Shown: positions 49,516 to 62,185 of the stretch, piece after piece | Numbering within the stretch: position 1 is the stretch's first letter | Layout: every line of letters begins with the position of its first letter | NCBI GenBank assembly: GCA_037833965.1 | Contig: AP031353.1 | Location: forward strand, 22,880,501 to 22,944,500 | Source: Marchantia polymorpha subsp. ruderalis | Taxonomy: Eukaryota; Streptophyta; Marchantiopsida; Marchantiales; Marchantiaceae | Direction of reading: 5' to 3' | Length of the DNA stretch: 64,000 nucleotides | Translations under genes and position numbers: made by a program | The notes under the pieces: generated by a model | Seen by the model: the letters and a program-made list of their open reading frames with translations, nothing else | Database searches by the model: none | Told to the model about the DNA's origin: nothing

Positions 49516-51900
49516 TCACTCCACTTTAACTGTCTTAGGCTGTGAAGCGTTCGAATACTTTTTGACAAAGAAGTTGCCGAAAAATGCCAACAATGATACA
49601 GAGTAAAAGAACAACATCTGCAAGACCGTCACACAAAGGTCAATACCTGACCATCAGAACCTCACCTGCGCCTCATTCTTAGAAGCCACAAATAGTCAGA
49701 AGCCGCAAACTGTAACTAACTGCACACTTGATTTATTCCTCAACGGGTTTGGTCATTCAAAAAGCTCGTATTCAAGCACCTCAAACAATAGTGATGCAAA
49801 AAGGGTAAAAAGTTCTCACCCTGCCAAAGCCCTTGGGATAGTATTCAAACTTCCACATTGCATAAATCGCCTGCCCAATGAAGGACAAAAACTGAAGCAT
49901 TTGTATGATGGTCAGATACCTGCAGTGACGCCGACGCCGGTGTCAGGCAGGAACCTTAAACTTGAAATTCGAGCGTTCTTTAGTCACGCAAATATTATAA
50001 AATATTTTAAATGCAAGACAGCAGACGGCTAAACACATGAATACGCTACCAGGGAACAAGATGAATACAATTTACTTCAATTACAGCAAGACTTCGCAGT
50101 GCAGAACATACTTTCCCCAGAAGAGATATTTGCGTCTCCGTTTTTCGTCTCTGGCGACGGTTGCCGCGAGTAGATAATACAGGTACATCGCTACATGGAT
50201 ACAGGAATTGAATGCTGCGGAGAAATACGCTGTGAAACCAAAACATCAGTGTCACCAGGGCTGCCCAAGTGACGAGACGACAAGAATTTCTTCATAAAAC
50301 GCCCATCCAAATATACAGTATCGAATGTACTTACAATCAGCTCCTGGAAACCGATAGCAAATTATCCACCAAATCATTGCGATGCTTGCGTGGTGATATA
50401 CATGCAAGTACGTGACTTGTCGCAGATTTCTTCTGAATAACATAATGGCCTGTGGGAACAGCGACTTGGACTAAGTATAAAGTTCACACGATTGCCAAAT
50501 TCAGTGTAAAAATTACAATAAAGCTCAGAAAATTGGAGAAGACACACAAATCACTTAAGTTAGTCACGTACCGTGTCCATAAATTCGTACAGCTTCGACA
50601 TGTAGAACACGTAAATGAGCAAATTCATCTGTGAGAAGATACAGTTGCCACGTAAGAAATTCATCCGCAACAGCAATTATTTTCGCGAACAGTCAAATTA
50701 TGTGGGAAGTTGTTTGATCTTTCATACTTGCACGAGGTATGGCACACGTACATGACCACAATCATACCAAAATTTCAGGTGAATCAACCAGAGAAACCAG
50801 AAAGATCATCATGGGGCTTAAACCCCTAACTCACTGCGGGTTCTCTTTCTCTGTAGTAGTTCCCCCATACACTATACCTGTAACGCAGAGAGAAAAATAA
50901 ATGTCAGATTTCACGAGCAAATGGACAGTGCTCAGTGACACGTACAGCTATTATGATTCCCGTGTTCCTCAAAGAGCTAACGACGGTAACGAGTATCTCA
51001 ACCAAACTGAACCGTTCAGGATACCACGTGAACGAAATCCACAATGCAAAGCTCTACTCTCTGGCCACCACTCCACATGCAAAAGTTCATCGAGCTTAGT
51101 AATAAAACGATAAAACGAAAAGGATGCTTAAGTCAATCCGACTATATGGCTTCATTATCGCTCAGCCTCCGAGCCTTCACTGAATGAGAGGAACAAGCCT
51201 TGCGCTTGCGGAAGAGGCCCACAAATCCCGGTATTGGTACTCAAATGCCTCCACCTTGACAGGGATTTCGCTTCTCTCGTGGTCAGAGGACCGCGAGAGC
51301 ACAGTGGACAGCAAACGTTGAAAGGTCTGGATCATGCTCATATAACCGAATCATTGCGTGGGATATTCACTACCGTACAAGGACTCACCCGTAATGTCGA
51401 GCTGCGGCAATGAGACCGACGCACATGAACAAGCTCAAGCAACACAGGAACAGATTGTGGGCAATCACAAGGCAACGCAGGGCGAGCGGGTCCTCCTTCC
51501 TGGGCTTTTGGCCAGACGCCTTAATGTGAGAAGACCAAAGCCACACCACGAGCAAGTACAGAGAAATGCAGGCCAACACGGGCACGGGACTCTCGACCAT
51601 CGGAAGGTCCTTCGTGACAGGATTCGGCTTCCTAATATCCACGCCCACGACATCTTCAAGAACTCTGAACACCGCCTCCCCGATTCTCTCCTCGAGAGGC
51701 CTCACTTTCGAAGCACCGCCGCTCTTCCCATTCGTAGCATTCAAAAATGCATGAATCAGACTCGTGGTCCACTCAGCTCCGTTTCCAGAGCCCATCCTAT
51801 TCCCACCCACGATCTCACCCTCGGGGCTGCTCCGAGCTTGCTTCATCTTCGCCGCTACTGCTATCCACTCCAGCAATCCGCTCCCGCTCTTCGTCGCCAT
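49516..51900 (-). CDS. ELO-family fatty acid elongase (3-ketoacyl-CoA synthase, PUFA type)
   Basis: An ER membrane condensing enzyme that adds two carbons from malonyl-CoA to a long-chain acyl-CoA. It is related to the elongases bryophytes use to make C20 polyunsaturated fatty acids; flowering plants have few such genes. Exons 5' to 3': 51389-51900, 50835-50877, 50572-50628, 50335-50449, 50112-50229, 49820-49919, 49516-49617; phases agree and give 348 aa. Motifs: YVFYMSKLYEFMDT (about 191-204), the catalytic histidine box HVYHH (220-224), the following WWIICYRFPGAD, and FNSCIHVAMYLYYLLAA. Several membrane helices are visible. The first exon adds about 90 residues before the first helix, longer than the usual N-terminus. 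The start is the ATG at 51900 (G at -3 and +4). The C-terminus (PKTVKVE) is Lys-containing but not a strict KxKxx retrieval signal. Substrate preference cannot be read from the sequence. Confidence 0.94.
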
Positions 51901-52359
51901 TACCGCCCGATGCGTTCTTGCTCGCTCGCTCGCGCCGAGAGCAGCGGCAGCAGCAGCGGCTGCCACAGGTCGTTCGTCGTCGGCCCGTCCGTGCCTCACA
52001 TTGCCTCGAATTCTGGCCTCCGCGACGAGTTCACACGTTCATAAATTTGTATATACGATAGAGGGAGAGGGAAAGGACCACTCCCCGGTAATAAACCAGA
52101 GCCGCTCCCAATCTCTCCCCTTCTGCTGCTCCTGGCCCCAGGCCTATGGCATTTCCTCGTTCGCACGCTCGCCCCAGCGCTATCAGTCTCCAAATCTTCT
52201 CCCCCGCTTCCTCGCCATCTTGCTTTCCGCTCCGCTCCCCTTCGCCGCGGCCCCACCACCGGCGGACGCTCTCTTTTGGCCGTAGCCGCGGGCCCCACCC
52301 CGCGCCCGTCGCCAACTGGACATGCCATCATTCCATCGACGGTCGCGATTTTCCCCGAT

Positions 52360-52400
52360 CGCGGGATTGGAGGGTGATCTGTCACCGCTCAAATCCCGCG
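52360..52400. repeat. 18-bp imperfect hairpin
   Basis: CGCGGGATTGGAG plus GGTGA pairs with TCACC, a one-base bulge, and CTCAAATCCCGCG around a TCTG loop, with one mismatch. It is the first of three hairpins in 500 bp upstream of the elongase gene. Confidence 0.82.
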
Positions 52401-52536
52401 ACGTGGAAGCACCTCACGGGCCAGCCGCAGCCCGGATTCTCTAACCGCGGTGAGAGCACTCGTGGATGGAACCACCCCTCCTACGATAGCGGTGGATGCG
52501 CACCCAAATGTCGTACGCATTCCGAGTCGCGGACCG

Positions 52537-52570
52537 CTGGTTACTATACCGCACTTGGTATGGTAACCAG
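52537..52570. repeat. 14-bp hairpin with one mismatch
   Basis: CTGGTTACTATACC at 52537-52550 faces GGTATGGTAACCAG at 52557-52570 around a 6-nt loop. Second hairpin of the group. Confidence 0.85.
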
Positions 52571-52806
52571 AAGGGTTGGAGTTTAGCGACTGCGGATGCG
52601 AGAGTCGGCTCTGTGGGTGGTACCTGCGTGTGAGCAGAAGGGATCCAAACGCCGCTCGATTGGGGATAACGGCTCGACGGGATCCGAGCTTCCGAACAGT
52701 TCGGCGAAGAGTTAAGGTCGTGGATTGAACTGCGGTAGCGGTAGCGGTAGCGGCAGCCGTCGAACTATGGTCAGCCAGAGGATTCTCTGGACTCCGACGA
52801 CATGCC

Positions 52807-52859
52807 GTTCCTGGCGCGACCGGAGCTAGGAACCGGACGGCTCCGGTCGCGCCAGGAAC
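52807..52859. repeat. 19-bp perfect hairpin
   Basis: GTTCCTGGCGCGACCGGAG at 52807-52825 has an exact inverted copy at 52841-52859 with a 15-nt spacer. The stem is GC-rich and would be very stable. Third hairpin of the group. Confidence 0.92.
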
Positions 52860-53300
52860 CGCATGGCTCCACACGATCCGTGCGAGGTGTTTGTCGTAGA
52901 AGGGTGGCCGTCACTTCATACGTGGTCGTTTCGAGCGCCACTGTGAAGCCATGCGTGTGTGGTAGACCGAGGCTTAACCTGGGCCTAGATCACGTTCGAC
53001 GAACTTCGCTCGGACTTCACCCATCTTCCTGCGCGTCTAATTCTCTCCATATGTGGTGCTCTATTAGCAACTTGATCTTCAGTGGACACAGAATACAGTT
53101 TTCAGTTGTTGAATCGATCGAGTACATAATGTCCTGTTGCTCCATCAGAATTTATCCTTCGAAACCTTATTATAATAAATTTGGACGTAAGCACATTGTT
53201 CCTTCACTTAGGGCCGAAACTCTGATGATTTATCTTCTCTTTTATTAGACATCTCACTTGCTCATCGCCATAAGTTATCCATGATACCACCGCAGCACCT

Positions 53301-56300
53301 AAAGGAAAAAAAAGTAATTCTGAACAATATTCTTATTGGTGTTTTTCAAGCCCATACTTGATATATTATACAGCTGCGATTGCTTCACTAAAACTTCCTT
53401 CTAGTGCGTTGACACGATAACTTTACAACATTGTTATGTTCAGAAGATGGATAGGCACCCTCCTACCAAGCTTTCGTGACTCCAAATACTCTACGTGATT
53501 TCTACGTATTGTAATGTGTACATCTGTTACTAGTTTTGTAATCCACACGTGTTCTTCACAGAGACCATAAAGGCTGTAGGATATCTCAACCCAAAAGAAG
53601 TAAATGGCGACCAGATATACTACAGTGTCTAAATGTTCAACAGTCTTATCAATTAGAAGCTTTCAATCGATTTCAACAAGGACAAAAAAACAAAATCAGA
53701 GATCGTCCTTAAATCTTTCCTATCCACAATGTAAAACTACGAGCCCAATCTAAGCCAATCTCTTGTTAGTGGGATGTATAGTATATGACCAATGAACCTT
53801 AGCGGTAAAGTTTTACTGTCTGAGCCCCAGACTTCTAGAATATGGAGTCCAATCGATGAAGTCCAGCACAAACTTACAATCAAAAGCATGAATGCTCATA
53901 ACAATTTTTCTGATTCTGTACTATCCACTGGTTTTTGGTACTTTACTGCTTTCAATATAAAACCTTATTTCCCTGAACGATATATATTTACAGAGCTAGA
54001 TAATATCTCACCCGTCAGGGTCAGGGTTTCAGATTAAGCCAGCCAACAACTCTCACCCGCATGTAGATTGCAGGCCGACCAGTGGACAGAAGGCCAGCAA
54101 GAATAAAAAAATTCCAGTATTAGTTAAGCTCAGGAAGCAACTTTCTACTTGCAACAAGAGTGTAAATTGTCTCGTAAGTGAGCAAGGATAAAATAGTGGT
54201 ATGTCATACTTTAGAGATGTTACAAATATAATATTTTTGCAGTATTAGTTAAGCTCAGGACACAACTCTCTATTTGCAATAAGAGTGTAAATTGTCTCGT
54301 CAATGCACAACTAGATGGGCTATCTTGCATACGTACAAAGCTGATAACATCTCACGTGAAGCCATGGTTGGAGAGCTTGATGGACCTTTGATAAGCCTTA
54401 TTACTTTCATCCGTGTGCTTATGGATTCACATTTCTGATCATCAACTCATAGAGCATTTTCTTATGGAATAGCCATTGTAGTAAAATTTATATCTAGTAC
54501 TTAAAACCAAGTAAAATTATAGTTAATGCTTGCTATATAAGAGCATTGATTTCTACGAGGTTAATTGTGACAAGTTGTGTTTACATCTCTTTGGCTTAGG
54601 ATACATTTTTTTATCATATTTGTAGATTATCGAACTTAAATGTGAAGGTTTGGAGAATAAATGTGTCAAAGAGTATGATTTCATTTAATATTCTAATGTT
54701 TGAGAGAGATGTTTGACGTTTGAGATTTAATTTATGCACACATGATCACTGTTGCTCAAAGATCATGTCTCAAACTACTTACACTCAGATTTGAACAAGA
54801 TTAATCCATGTACATTTTTAAAATAATTCGTTTGAATTGTTGCCATTCGTCTACCATAAATTTTTTGCACCATACATCGGTAATCTTGTCATTGATAATC
54901 CTTTATCACTACACACAGAACCAAATTATAGCTTGTGTGATGAGTATTTTGCACGAATTTTCATGTTTCTTTTTTGGCCGTGTTTGAATCCATGAATTCA
55001 TTTATCATCAATAAAATGTACCAAAACTTAGCACTTTTATCTAATTTGACATTCATTACATTATTAGAATCCAATTTTCAAAAATTTCCTATATCATTTG
55101 TAAAATACATGGAAATGTTCTACCGTGATGAAATATTATGACAAATAAAAGATGCTATGTTCTTGAAGTCTGAATAATTTCTCACTATTTTTTAATTCTA
55201 TATCCATGAACATAAGTAGACTTGAATTAGATGATTATTAATTTTCTATATGGATCTAAAAATTTATCACCTGCACATCCATTCTTCGTGAGTTTGACCA
55301 TTTTTTCCAAAATTATTAATCATGTATTCACTTGCAGTTTGTGCTCTTGTTGATCTTGGTTTGATTAAGCACAAGGTTCTTATTATGTGTAATATTTTCT
55401 TTTTTTACATCAATGACTCAAAATTCCATATGCCTAACTCTTGTGATAACATGATAAAACACATGTTAAAAATTTTAATCCTCGGTTTTTTGGTAAAGGT
55501 GAAAATGAAAATGAGCAAGTTGTTGTGAACAGAAATTTATATACGAGATATTCATAACACAAAAATTTATAGAAAATATATATGACTAAAAATCACAATT
55601 TGGTCATGTTCCCTAAACCCATGAAGATTACCATATTATAATAGTTCAGATTTTTATTTTTCTCTGATGTAGATTTCAAATGTATAAAATAAAATAAAAA
55701 ATACTCATCGCATATGTGACTAAAATTATATATATTTCATATTAAAAAAGCTTTATACATTTGAATAAGGATATTTTTTGATTAGAATATGTTATAATCT
55801 TCAATAAAACAAAAATTTACAATTATATTTACACAGATGGACATATTATACGTGATATTCTTATAGACATAAACGTTATAATAGTTATATATGTTTTCAA
55901 TAATTTAATTCAAAATTTAATTCATGTAGATTAAATTTTATCCTATTTTAATTCAAAACCTTATAAAGTTGCAATTAAATTTGATAATAAGTTCTTGTAA
56001 CCAAATTCAATTCTTTATGTAAGTGATATTTATAAAATTTGCTAAATATAAACTTACATTTTTTCTAAATCTTCTAGTATAAAAAAAAAATCTGATGTAG
56101 GACTAACATGCATGTTAATTTTGATTTAACTAGCAACCATATGTAAATCTTATGTCTGTTCTTATATTTTCATTATATTAAATTTTATTGTGTACATATT
56201 ATTTATAAAATAACCAGAATTATATCATAGAAAGTTTTGACAATGCAGATTTGCTTTTATTTATCATTTCATACAATATATTTATGATTATAATTTTTGG

Positions 56301-58087
56301 GATTTTCATTTGAGTAGATACGAGCTAGTTTAGATACATTTTTTAATCTTATAACATAATTTCATTTTGTGAATTTAAGTTCTTTTCCTGGTTAAGATAT
56401 TTTGATCTTGTTATAAAGTTAAAATTGTTGATTTCGTCCACGTTTTCTCATCGTCAGTTAATAATTTTTTCTAAACTCTTACTTGAAATTATTTTTGTCT
56501 AATTTTCCTCGAATTTTACAGAACTTGTCTGTTTTAGTATTACGTATTAGTCTCTAGCCCTTCATATTTTGAAAGAAATCTGTGCTTGCTGCATTACAAC
56601 TGCAACAAAACCTCGCAGGAGATCCACACGAAGCCAACCTGTTTAATGTAACAGCTGAACCCATTCGAATACCTCCTGGCTTTAGCCAGTGACCTTTCCA
56701 TGCTGTGCATTGGATCTACGTAACAAACTGAACAGCAATAATGTTCTATATTTTCAAATTGGCTATGTTCGGCTGAACATAGTTGCGAACCATCTGCTAT
56801 ACCAAGGAGTAAGCCCACTCGGGGACATGATTGTCAGCTGTCAGCATGAAAGTTGATGAAGACATTCGAACTTTGAGAGCTGCAAATGATCAAATGCCCA
56901 CACATCCTATATATAAACATCGGCCAATGTGAGGCATTATATTCTGGGACGTCAAAGTCTTTACTCGTGTACTAGTGCTGGGATAATCGCAAAATTGATA
57001 ATCAAACGAGTAATCCAGATAAATCAGCGTCCGATAGTCTTCGCGCAAATCGCTGAAACCAGCAGCGTACAACAGACATTCCCACACCACAGAACATGCA
57101 AAAAGCGAGAATCAAACTTCGATTCAATAGCCCTTGTAAAACGCTCTCTTTCTTCAAAGTGATATGCTAAAGCTCATAGGCATATGCAATCAAGTAACGT
57201 CAAGTTGGATTGGAATAGAAGAATAAAATGGAAATCCATACACTTCTTAACCTCATACTCTTGAATAATACTCGAGATCCATAATTCAAGACATTCACTT
57301 ACAAAAATCCAGGCGATAATCGAGACCAAAAAAACCAAAACTTCAGTCGGTTTCTTTCGAGAAAGAACGTCGAGTGTTACAGGCAACTGGACTAGCAAAT
57401 TGGTCTCACTCTGCAATAGGCCCCGCAACTAGAAGGTTCAAAATGAAGTAATACCGCCGGTTTTGAGGCGTTTCAGAGGCAAAGAGGTTACTGTTGTCCT
57501 AATTCCCTTCATGGGACCGGTATGGACTAGAGAAACAGATATGGCACGTAAGCAGCTGTTAAATTGATAGCATTGAGCTTAACATAAACAACTACCTTCT
57601 TCCTGTTACTAATATCCGAGCTGAAAAAGAGGCAGTCAACTTTCGAGGGGTGGGCTCGCTGCATGGCAAAATTTGGATAGCCGGCCTGCGCTTTTCCTTC
57701 TTCCTAATATCCCTAGCACCCGTAAACTCATTGTGTCCATCTGTGGTCTGGACAATCTACTCGTACACTAGTAAGTGTTCAGCTAAAGTGGGGTACCCAA
57801 AAGGGCCCAATCAGTTCAGAAGGCCTTCCACGGATTTTCATCGTCTAGGCTTGTGAATCTTACCTACTAGCACTGATCCGATCTTACATCAACATCTTGC
57901 ACCTTCATCTAGCTTTAAAATGGAAGCGGCTGAAGTGTACTGGACTGAAGTGCTGTGCTTTCAATAGAGTATATTTACAATTGAAGGGGTTGATTGCACG
58001 TGATGCAGCTTGATGCTATATTGTGGAGTTCTTACCAGGAAGTGGTATGTACACTTAAAGATTTCCTCACTAACATCTTGTAGGTTG
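53301..58087. other. AT-rich intergenic region
   Basis: 53.3-56.5 kb is very AT-rich with only trivial frames. It contains a pair of 61-bp direct repeats near 54.1-54.3 kb. From 56.6 kb the composition becomes more balanced toward the 3' end of the MBD4-like gene, but short frames there (56594-56818 -, 57174-57428 -, 57650-57856 +) show no domain. No RNA gene or intact element was recognised. Confidence 0.5.
54115..54300. repeat. 61-bp direct repeat pair
   Basis: Copies at 54115-54175 and 54240-54300, both starting CAGTATTAGTTAAGCTCAGG and ending GTGTAAATTGTCTCGT, differ at only a few positions. The period is 125 bp. They could be two units of a small tandem satellite or the flanks of a small insertion. 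Confidence 0.88.
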
Positions 58088-61000
58088 TTACGAGTTGTCG
58101 GGAGTAAATCCATTTCCCTGGCCATCGGTTTCCCACAACCACTTCCAGTATTTTGCAAGCTGATGGTCGTCAGGTTCAACATCCCTCCATAATCCTTGAC
58201 AAAATATTGCATACGCATCGGCAGCATACCTATCATTACGAAAGGTGAATTGAAGTTAGAAACTTAAAGACACTCACACCAAACTGTCTCACCGAGTCTA
58301 AATTGACATATAATTCCCTGCAAATATTACTTCACTGAAGAGAGGCTCCATTCCAATGAATTGACTTACTTTCCAATGCCGTGCAATTGAGTTACATTGG
58401 TCCAGTCACCCTGCAGATACTCGAATGAAAATCTCTGGATCATCTTGGCACGTTTATTTTGTAGGCCCAAGGAGTATACTTTCTCCGCAATCTTCGCAGT
58501 ATCAGTGTTTATCGCAGATTCTGCATCGGGGCACAGGCTGAAAAGATCCCATATGACCTTATGCATCTACAGGAACAAACAAACACAATCGGTTAGACAA
58601 AACACAACAGCAAGGTCAAAATATCTCTAAACTAAGTTTCACTTAGTGAACCACAAGATCATTCTTGCTCCGACTTAGAACTCCGTGAATGCTGTGTTCG
58701 CTCTACAGTTGGCTTGACGATCCATCCAATTTTGAAGTACTACGAAAAGAACCCATATCCATGAACATCTTCACTACCATATTCTTCACTCGGAAGATGA
58801 AACTGGGGAATTAGGTAAACAATTCCATCTCAGCCAGATTGGATGGGTGTAGCAGAAAACAACAAGGGAATAAAGAACGCATGTTCCGGCCGCATGAAGG
58901 AGAAGAGTTTATATAAGCATAAGAAAGGAACAGCTTGGAGAGGGTACGCAACATTCTCAAGTGGGCAGAATAGACACTATCCCGGTCTTGATCCTTGAAG
59001 GATGTCAAATCAAGTCAGTATGACGTACTTTCAAGTGCTTCACTCAAATCACAGCTCAGAATCACCTATCGGTAGAATACTGACCACTTATGATAGCTTC
59101 GTTTCAAGAAAGGACACAACATCTACCGGCACAAGTATCTCGTCAATCGACGTCAGCGCTACGTTTTCACTTCAAGCATGAGATCGTAAAATGGTCGTCT
59201 AGGTTTTGCTTGAAACCCTCTGTAGCCTGTTGCTACGGATGGAAACGACGGACAATGGTCAGCTCAGCCGTCCGACCCGGTCATGTGACCGCACTAACCG
59301 TTACGCATGACGACGGCGCAAACACCGCAAAGAAACGCGCTAAGGACTTTCAATTTGAACACATTTCATCGGCTTTTGAACGATCGTACCGACGTTCAAG
59401 AACGTTATGAACGTGAATAGTACGGCCAAAAATTGGCGCAGATGTTGCCTTCCATGCTATTAATGTGATTACTGGACTTCACGTCCGGTTCCGGCAATCT
59501 AGATGAAAAGTCTGGCGAGGGAAAGCTTCGAATAAAAACTTTGCAATGTCTACAGGTGTGGAGATTCAGACATAGCTGAGATCAAAGCAAGGCAGGCTAG
59601 AGAAGGAACACAGAGAACTTGACAGTAGACACACAAAATTCTAGACGCCCAAAGGAGAATGTGGCTGACGGGTTTGCGGGTCCTTGCGTCCATCTCTGAA
59701 CAGGGGGACTTTCATAAGCCACCGTTAGACACTCCCAGCAAGATCCGGTTGAGATTGAATAACACCTCCAGACCTACATGGGCCTACTTGGTCCATAAGG
59801 ACTATATTGGGTGATTTCTTAATCGAAATTTGATGTACTCAATTCGCAGTCTTCAATACTCGGATGGCAATTGACAAAAACTGTGTATTGAGACATTTTG
59901 TCAAGTGAGATCCCATCTTTCTAACTTCCTTTGTTCGACTTTACTTCACACCTTAACTTGCTTCCAAAAGCACCCTAAACGGGAAAATAAAAGTATGGGA
60001 CTAGGTTCGACAATGTTCTTCAGACGAGCTTTCAATTAGCAAACAAGATCTTTTCAAATGGTAAGGAGTAAAAAATTTCGACCACAGGAGCATTATTCGC
60101 AGACTGCCGTTTATGGTCATCCGACAAACTTCCAACACACACTTCTCTGCCTCGTGAGAGACTCGTTACTCCTTCACGAGACTTCTGTTTTCTTATGAAA
60201 GTGATCCTCCAGTTCACATGAGAGAGTAAAATAACCATGCAAAAAAGTCCATAAGAATAAGGAAATACTCAAGATTGAAAATCAAGAAAGCACACAGAGA
60301 CTACGCTCGGATCAGATCTCACAAACACCAAACACTTCCCATCTGTACAAGACTCCAATATGTCACAGAATAAGTACGACGTGCCAATTGAGTTTGAAGA
60401 ACACATCACAAAATCATTCCAGGCGTTCATCGGTAAACGACAATAAAAAATACAACCAGACAGTTCTAATGGTGGTCCATACAAACGGAAAGATCGGAAT
60501 CGGTGCAATCGGTTGATTTCGCAATATCTTACCTGCCGGCCTGCTGTTTTGTTGAGAAGCATGCACGAAAGCAACACTTTCCATGGATCTTTGTAAAGAC
60601 TCTCCTGAATCAACCCGAAAGGAGAAGGAGGCGGCTCCCAATTCTCGTTCCTGATGGAACTGCCTGGACATAAACCTGTCGACATGGGAAGCGAATCATC
60701 CGCGTCTTTGGTCTTCCTACGCTTCCTCACTTTCTTCTCAACAACAGCTATATGCTTTTCAAAGCCTTCTTCTCGAAATTCCTTCCTCTCGTAGTGACCT
60801 TCGCCATCCCCATCGTGGGTAACTCTACCCTCTCTGGAGAGTTCAACCCCAGACGTGTTGAAGTGGCCAAGCTTAAACGCATGTTCATGACCAGAGCCCT
60901 CGGCTTGCGGTCTTCGATAGAAGCTTTTCTCTTCTGACGCATGAAAATCTACTTCCACTTTCGGTTTTCGTCGACGAGGAGGCACCTCCTTGTCACCTTT

Positions 61001-62185
61001 CGGCGCTCTACTCCTCTTCTTTATAAGTTTATCCTCGGTTTTTACTTGCTGATGTAGCATAACACGAGGTGGTGCAAGTTGCAACGGGGGCCTTTCGTCT
61101 TCACTACTTGAGGAATTCTCGACGGCCCGACTTTCTGCGTGCCTCAAGGCAAACTGCTTGGGATCATTCACCATGGCAGCCTTCACGGCCGCGAGGATCT
61201 CTCGAGCCCTTTCTAGAGTCACACGGGCTTTGTTATCGGAACTAAATCGTGTTCTTTCTCCAGTTCCAGTACTCCTCCTCCTTCTAGACGAGTTTGTTGA
61301 AGGTCCTCTCTCCCTCTTCTTAGGTTCACCGCCATTACGGGGTACACTCTCGATTTTCCTCTTCGTCGTGTCCACCATACCTCTCGGTCCTTTCTCGGGA
61401 GAGAGAATCATCTCTCTGGTCCCTTCACTTGCAGACACATGACTCCTCTCGGGTCCTCTCGACAGAGGCAGAGCTCTTTCACCGTCGCTGTCATCGGTCG
61501 CTTCATGAGCATCTTCTTCAGGCGATGAAACCTCTCTCATTCTCTGTCTATGGTTGGATTCGCGAACATCGTCGGGCGATGACATGTCTCTCATTCTTTC
61601 CCTCTCCCTACTGACAGGAACCTTCGACACTCTCATATCACCTCGGCCCAGGTCGCGGCCGTCGGCAATTCTCATCACCGGCTGCGGAGATGGAGAATCA
61701 GGAAGCCCAGGTTCATCAAAACCTTCGTCCTCTGTTCCGGTTCCGCCGTCGTCAAACCCTACACGCTCGTGCTCTCGCTCGCGTTCTCGATCCCTGTCTC
61801 GACCTCGACTGCTTCCTCCTCGATCCATAACATCAGCCTCGTGCTCTTCTTCCTCCTCAGCACCTAATCCTTCCCCGTCGTCGGAGAGGTCCTCAGCGAC
61901 GTCTTCCTCGGCTTCCTCTTCTTCCTCCTCCTCGTCAGAACTGCCGTCCGAAACACTGCCTCCATTGCTCAGGCCGACGCGCCTCCTGCCCAGCATCATT
62001 GCATCGCCGTTCCACCGATACCCAGCTCCAACCTTGCTTCCGTTGTTGTTCATCATATCGGCGGCCGATAACACGCTCGCTCCTCCAACCTTCTCAGAAG
62101 CCATCTCGCTAATACCATACGACCGCTGCTGCTGGTGCTGATGAGATGAACTGCCCACCATCCCACGGTTGTTCACGGTGACCAT
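58088..62185 (-). CDS. MBD4-like DNA glycosylase (HhH-GPD family)
   Basis: A nuclear base-excision-repair enzyme; plant MBD4-like proteins remove uracil or thymine mispaired with G, mainly in CpG context, and lack the methyl-CpG-binding domain of the animal protein. Exons 5' to 3': 60533-62185, 58370-58566, 58088-58229; phases agree and give 663 aa. The glycosylase domain begins near residue 513 ([16 protein letters not shown]), continues with [19 protein letters not shown], the helix-hairpin-helix [17 protein letters not shown] (about 611-627), and the catalytic Asp of [12 protein letters not shown] (about 638), ending about 25 residues later. The N-terminal ~510 residues are polar and disordered, with a poly-Glu/Asp stretch, Arg-Glu/Arg-Asp repeats and Lys/Arg clusters that could act as nuclear signals. 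The start is the first in-frame ATG at 62185. The intron 58567-60532 is nearly 2 kb, unusual for this window. Confidence 0.92.

Larger units (their letters stand above)
51901..53300. promoter_or_regulatory. upstream region of the elongase gene, hairpin-rich
   Basis: GC-rich sequence 5' of the elongase start. Frames on both strands (52146-52586 +, 52389-52874 -) overlap each other and lack domains, so none is called. A TATA-like TATATA is visible on the minus strand at about 52051-52056, 150 bp upstream of the ATG, a plausible core promoter position. Three hairpins at 52360-52400, 52537-52570 and 52807-52859 are the distinctive content. Confidence 0.45.

Noticed and set aside
51901-51999. Extension of the elongase frame upstream to 51999
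   Set aside because: The upstream codon at 51997-51999 is GTG on the minus strand, not an ATG; the first usable ATG is at 51900.
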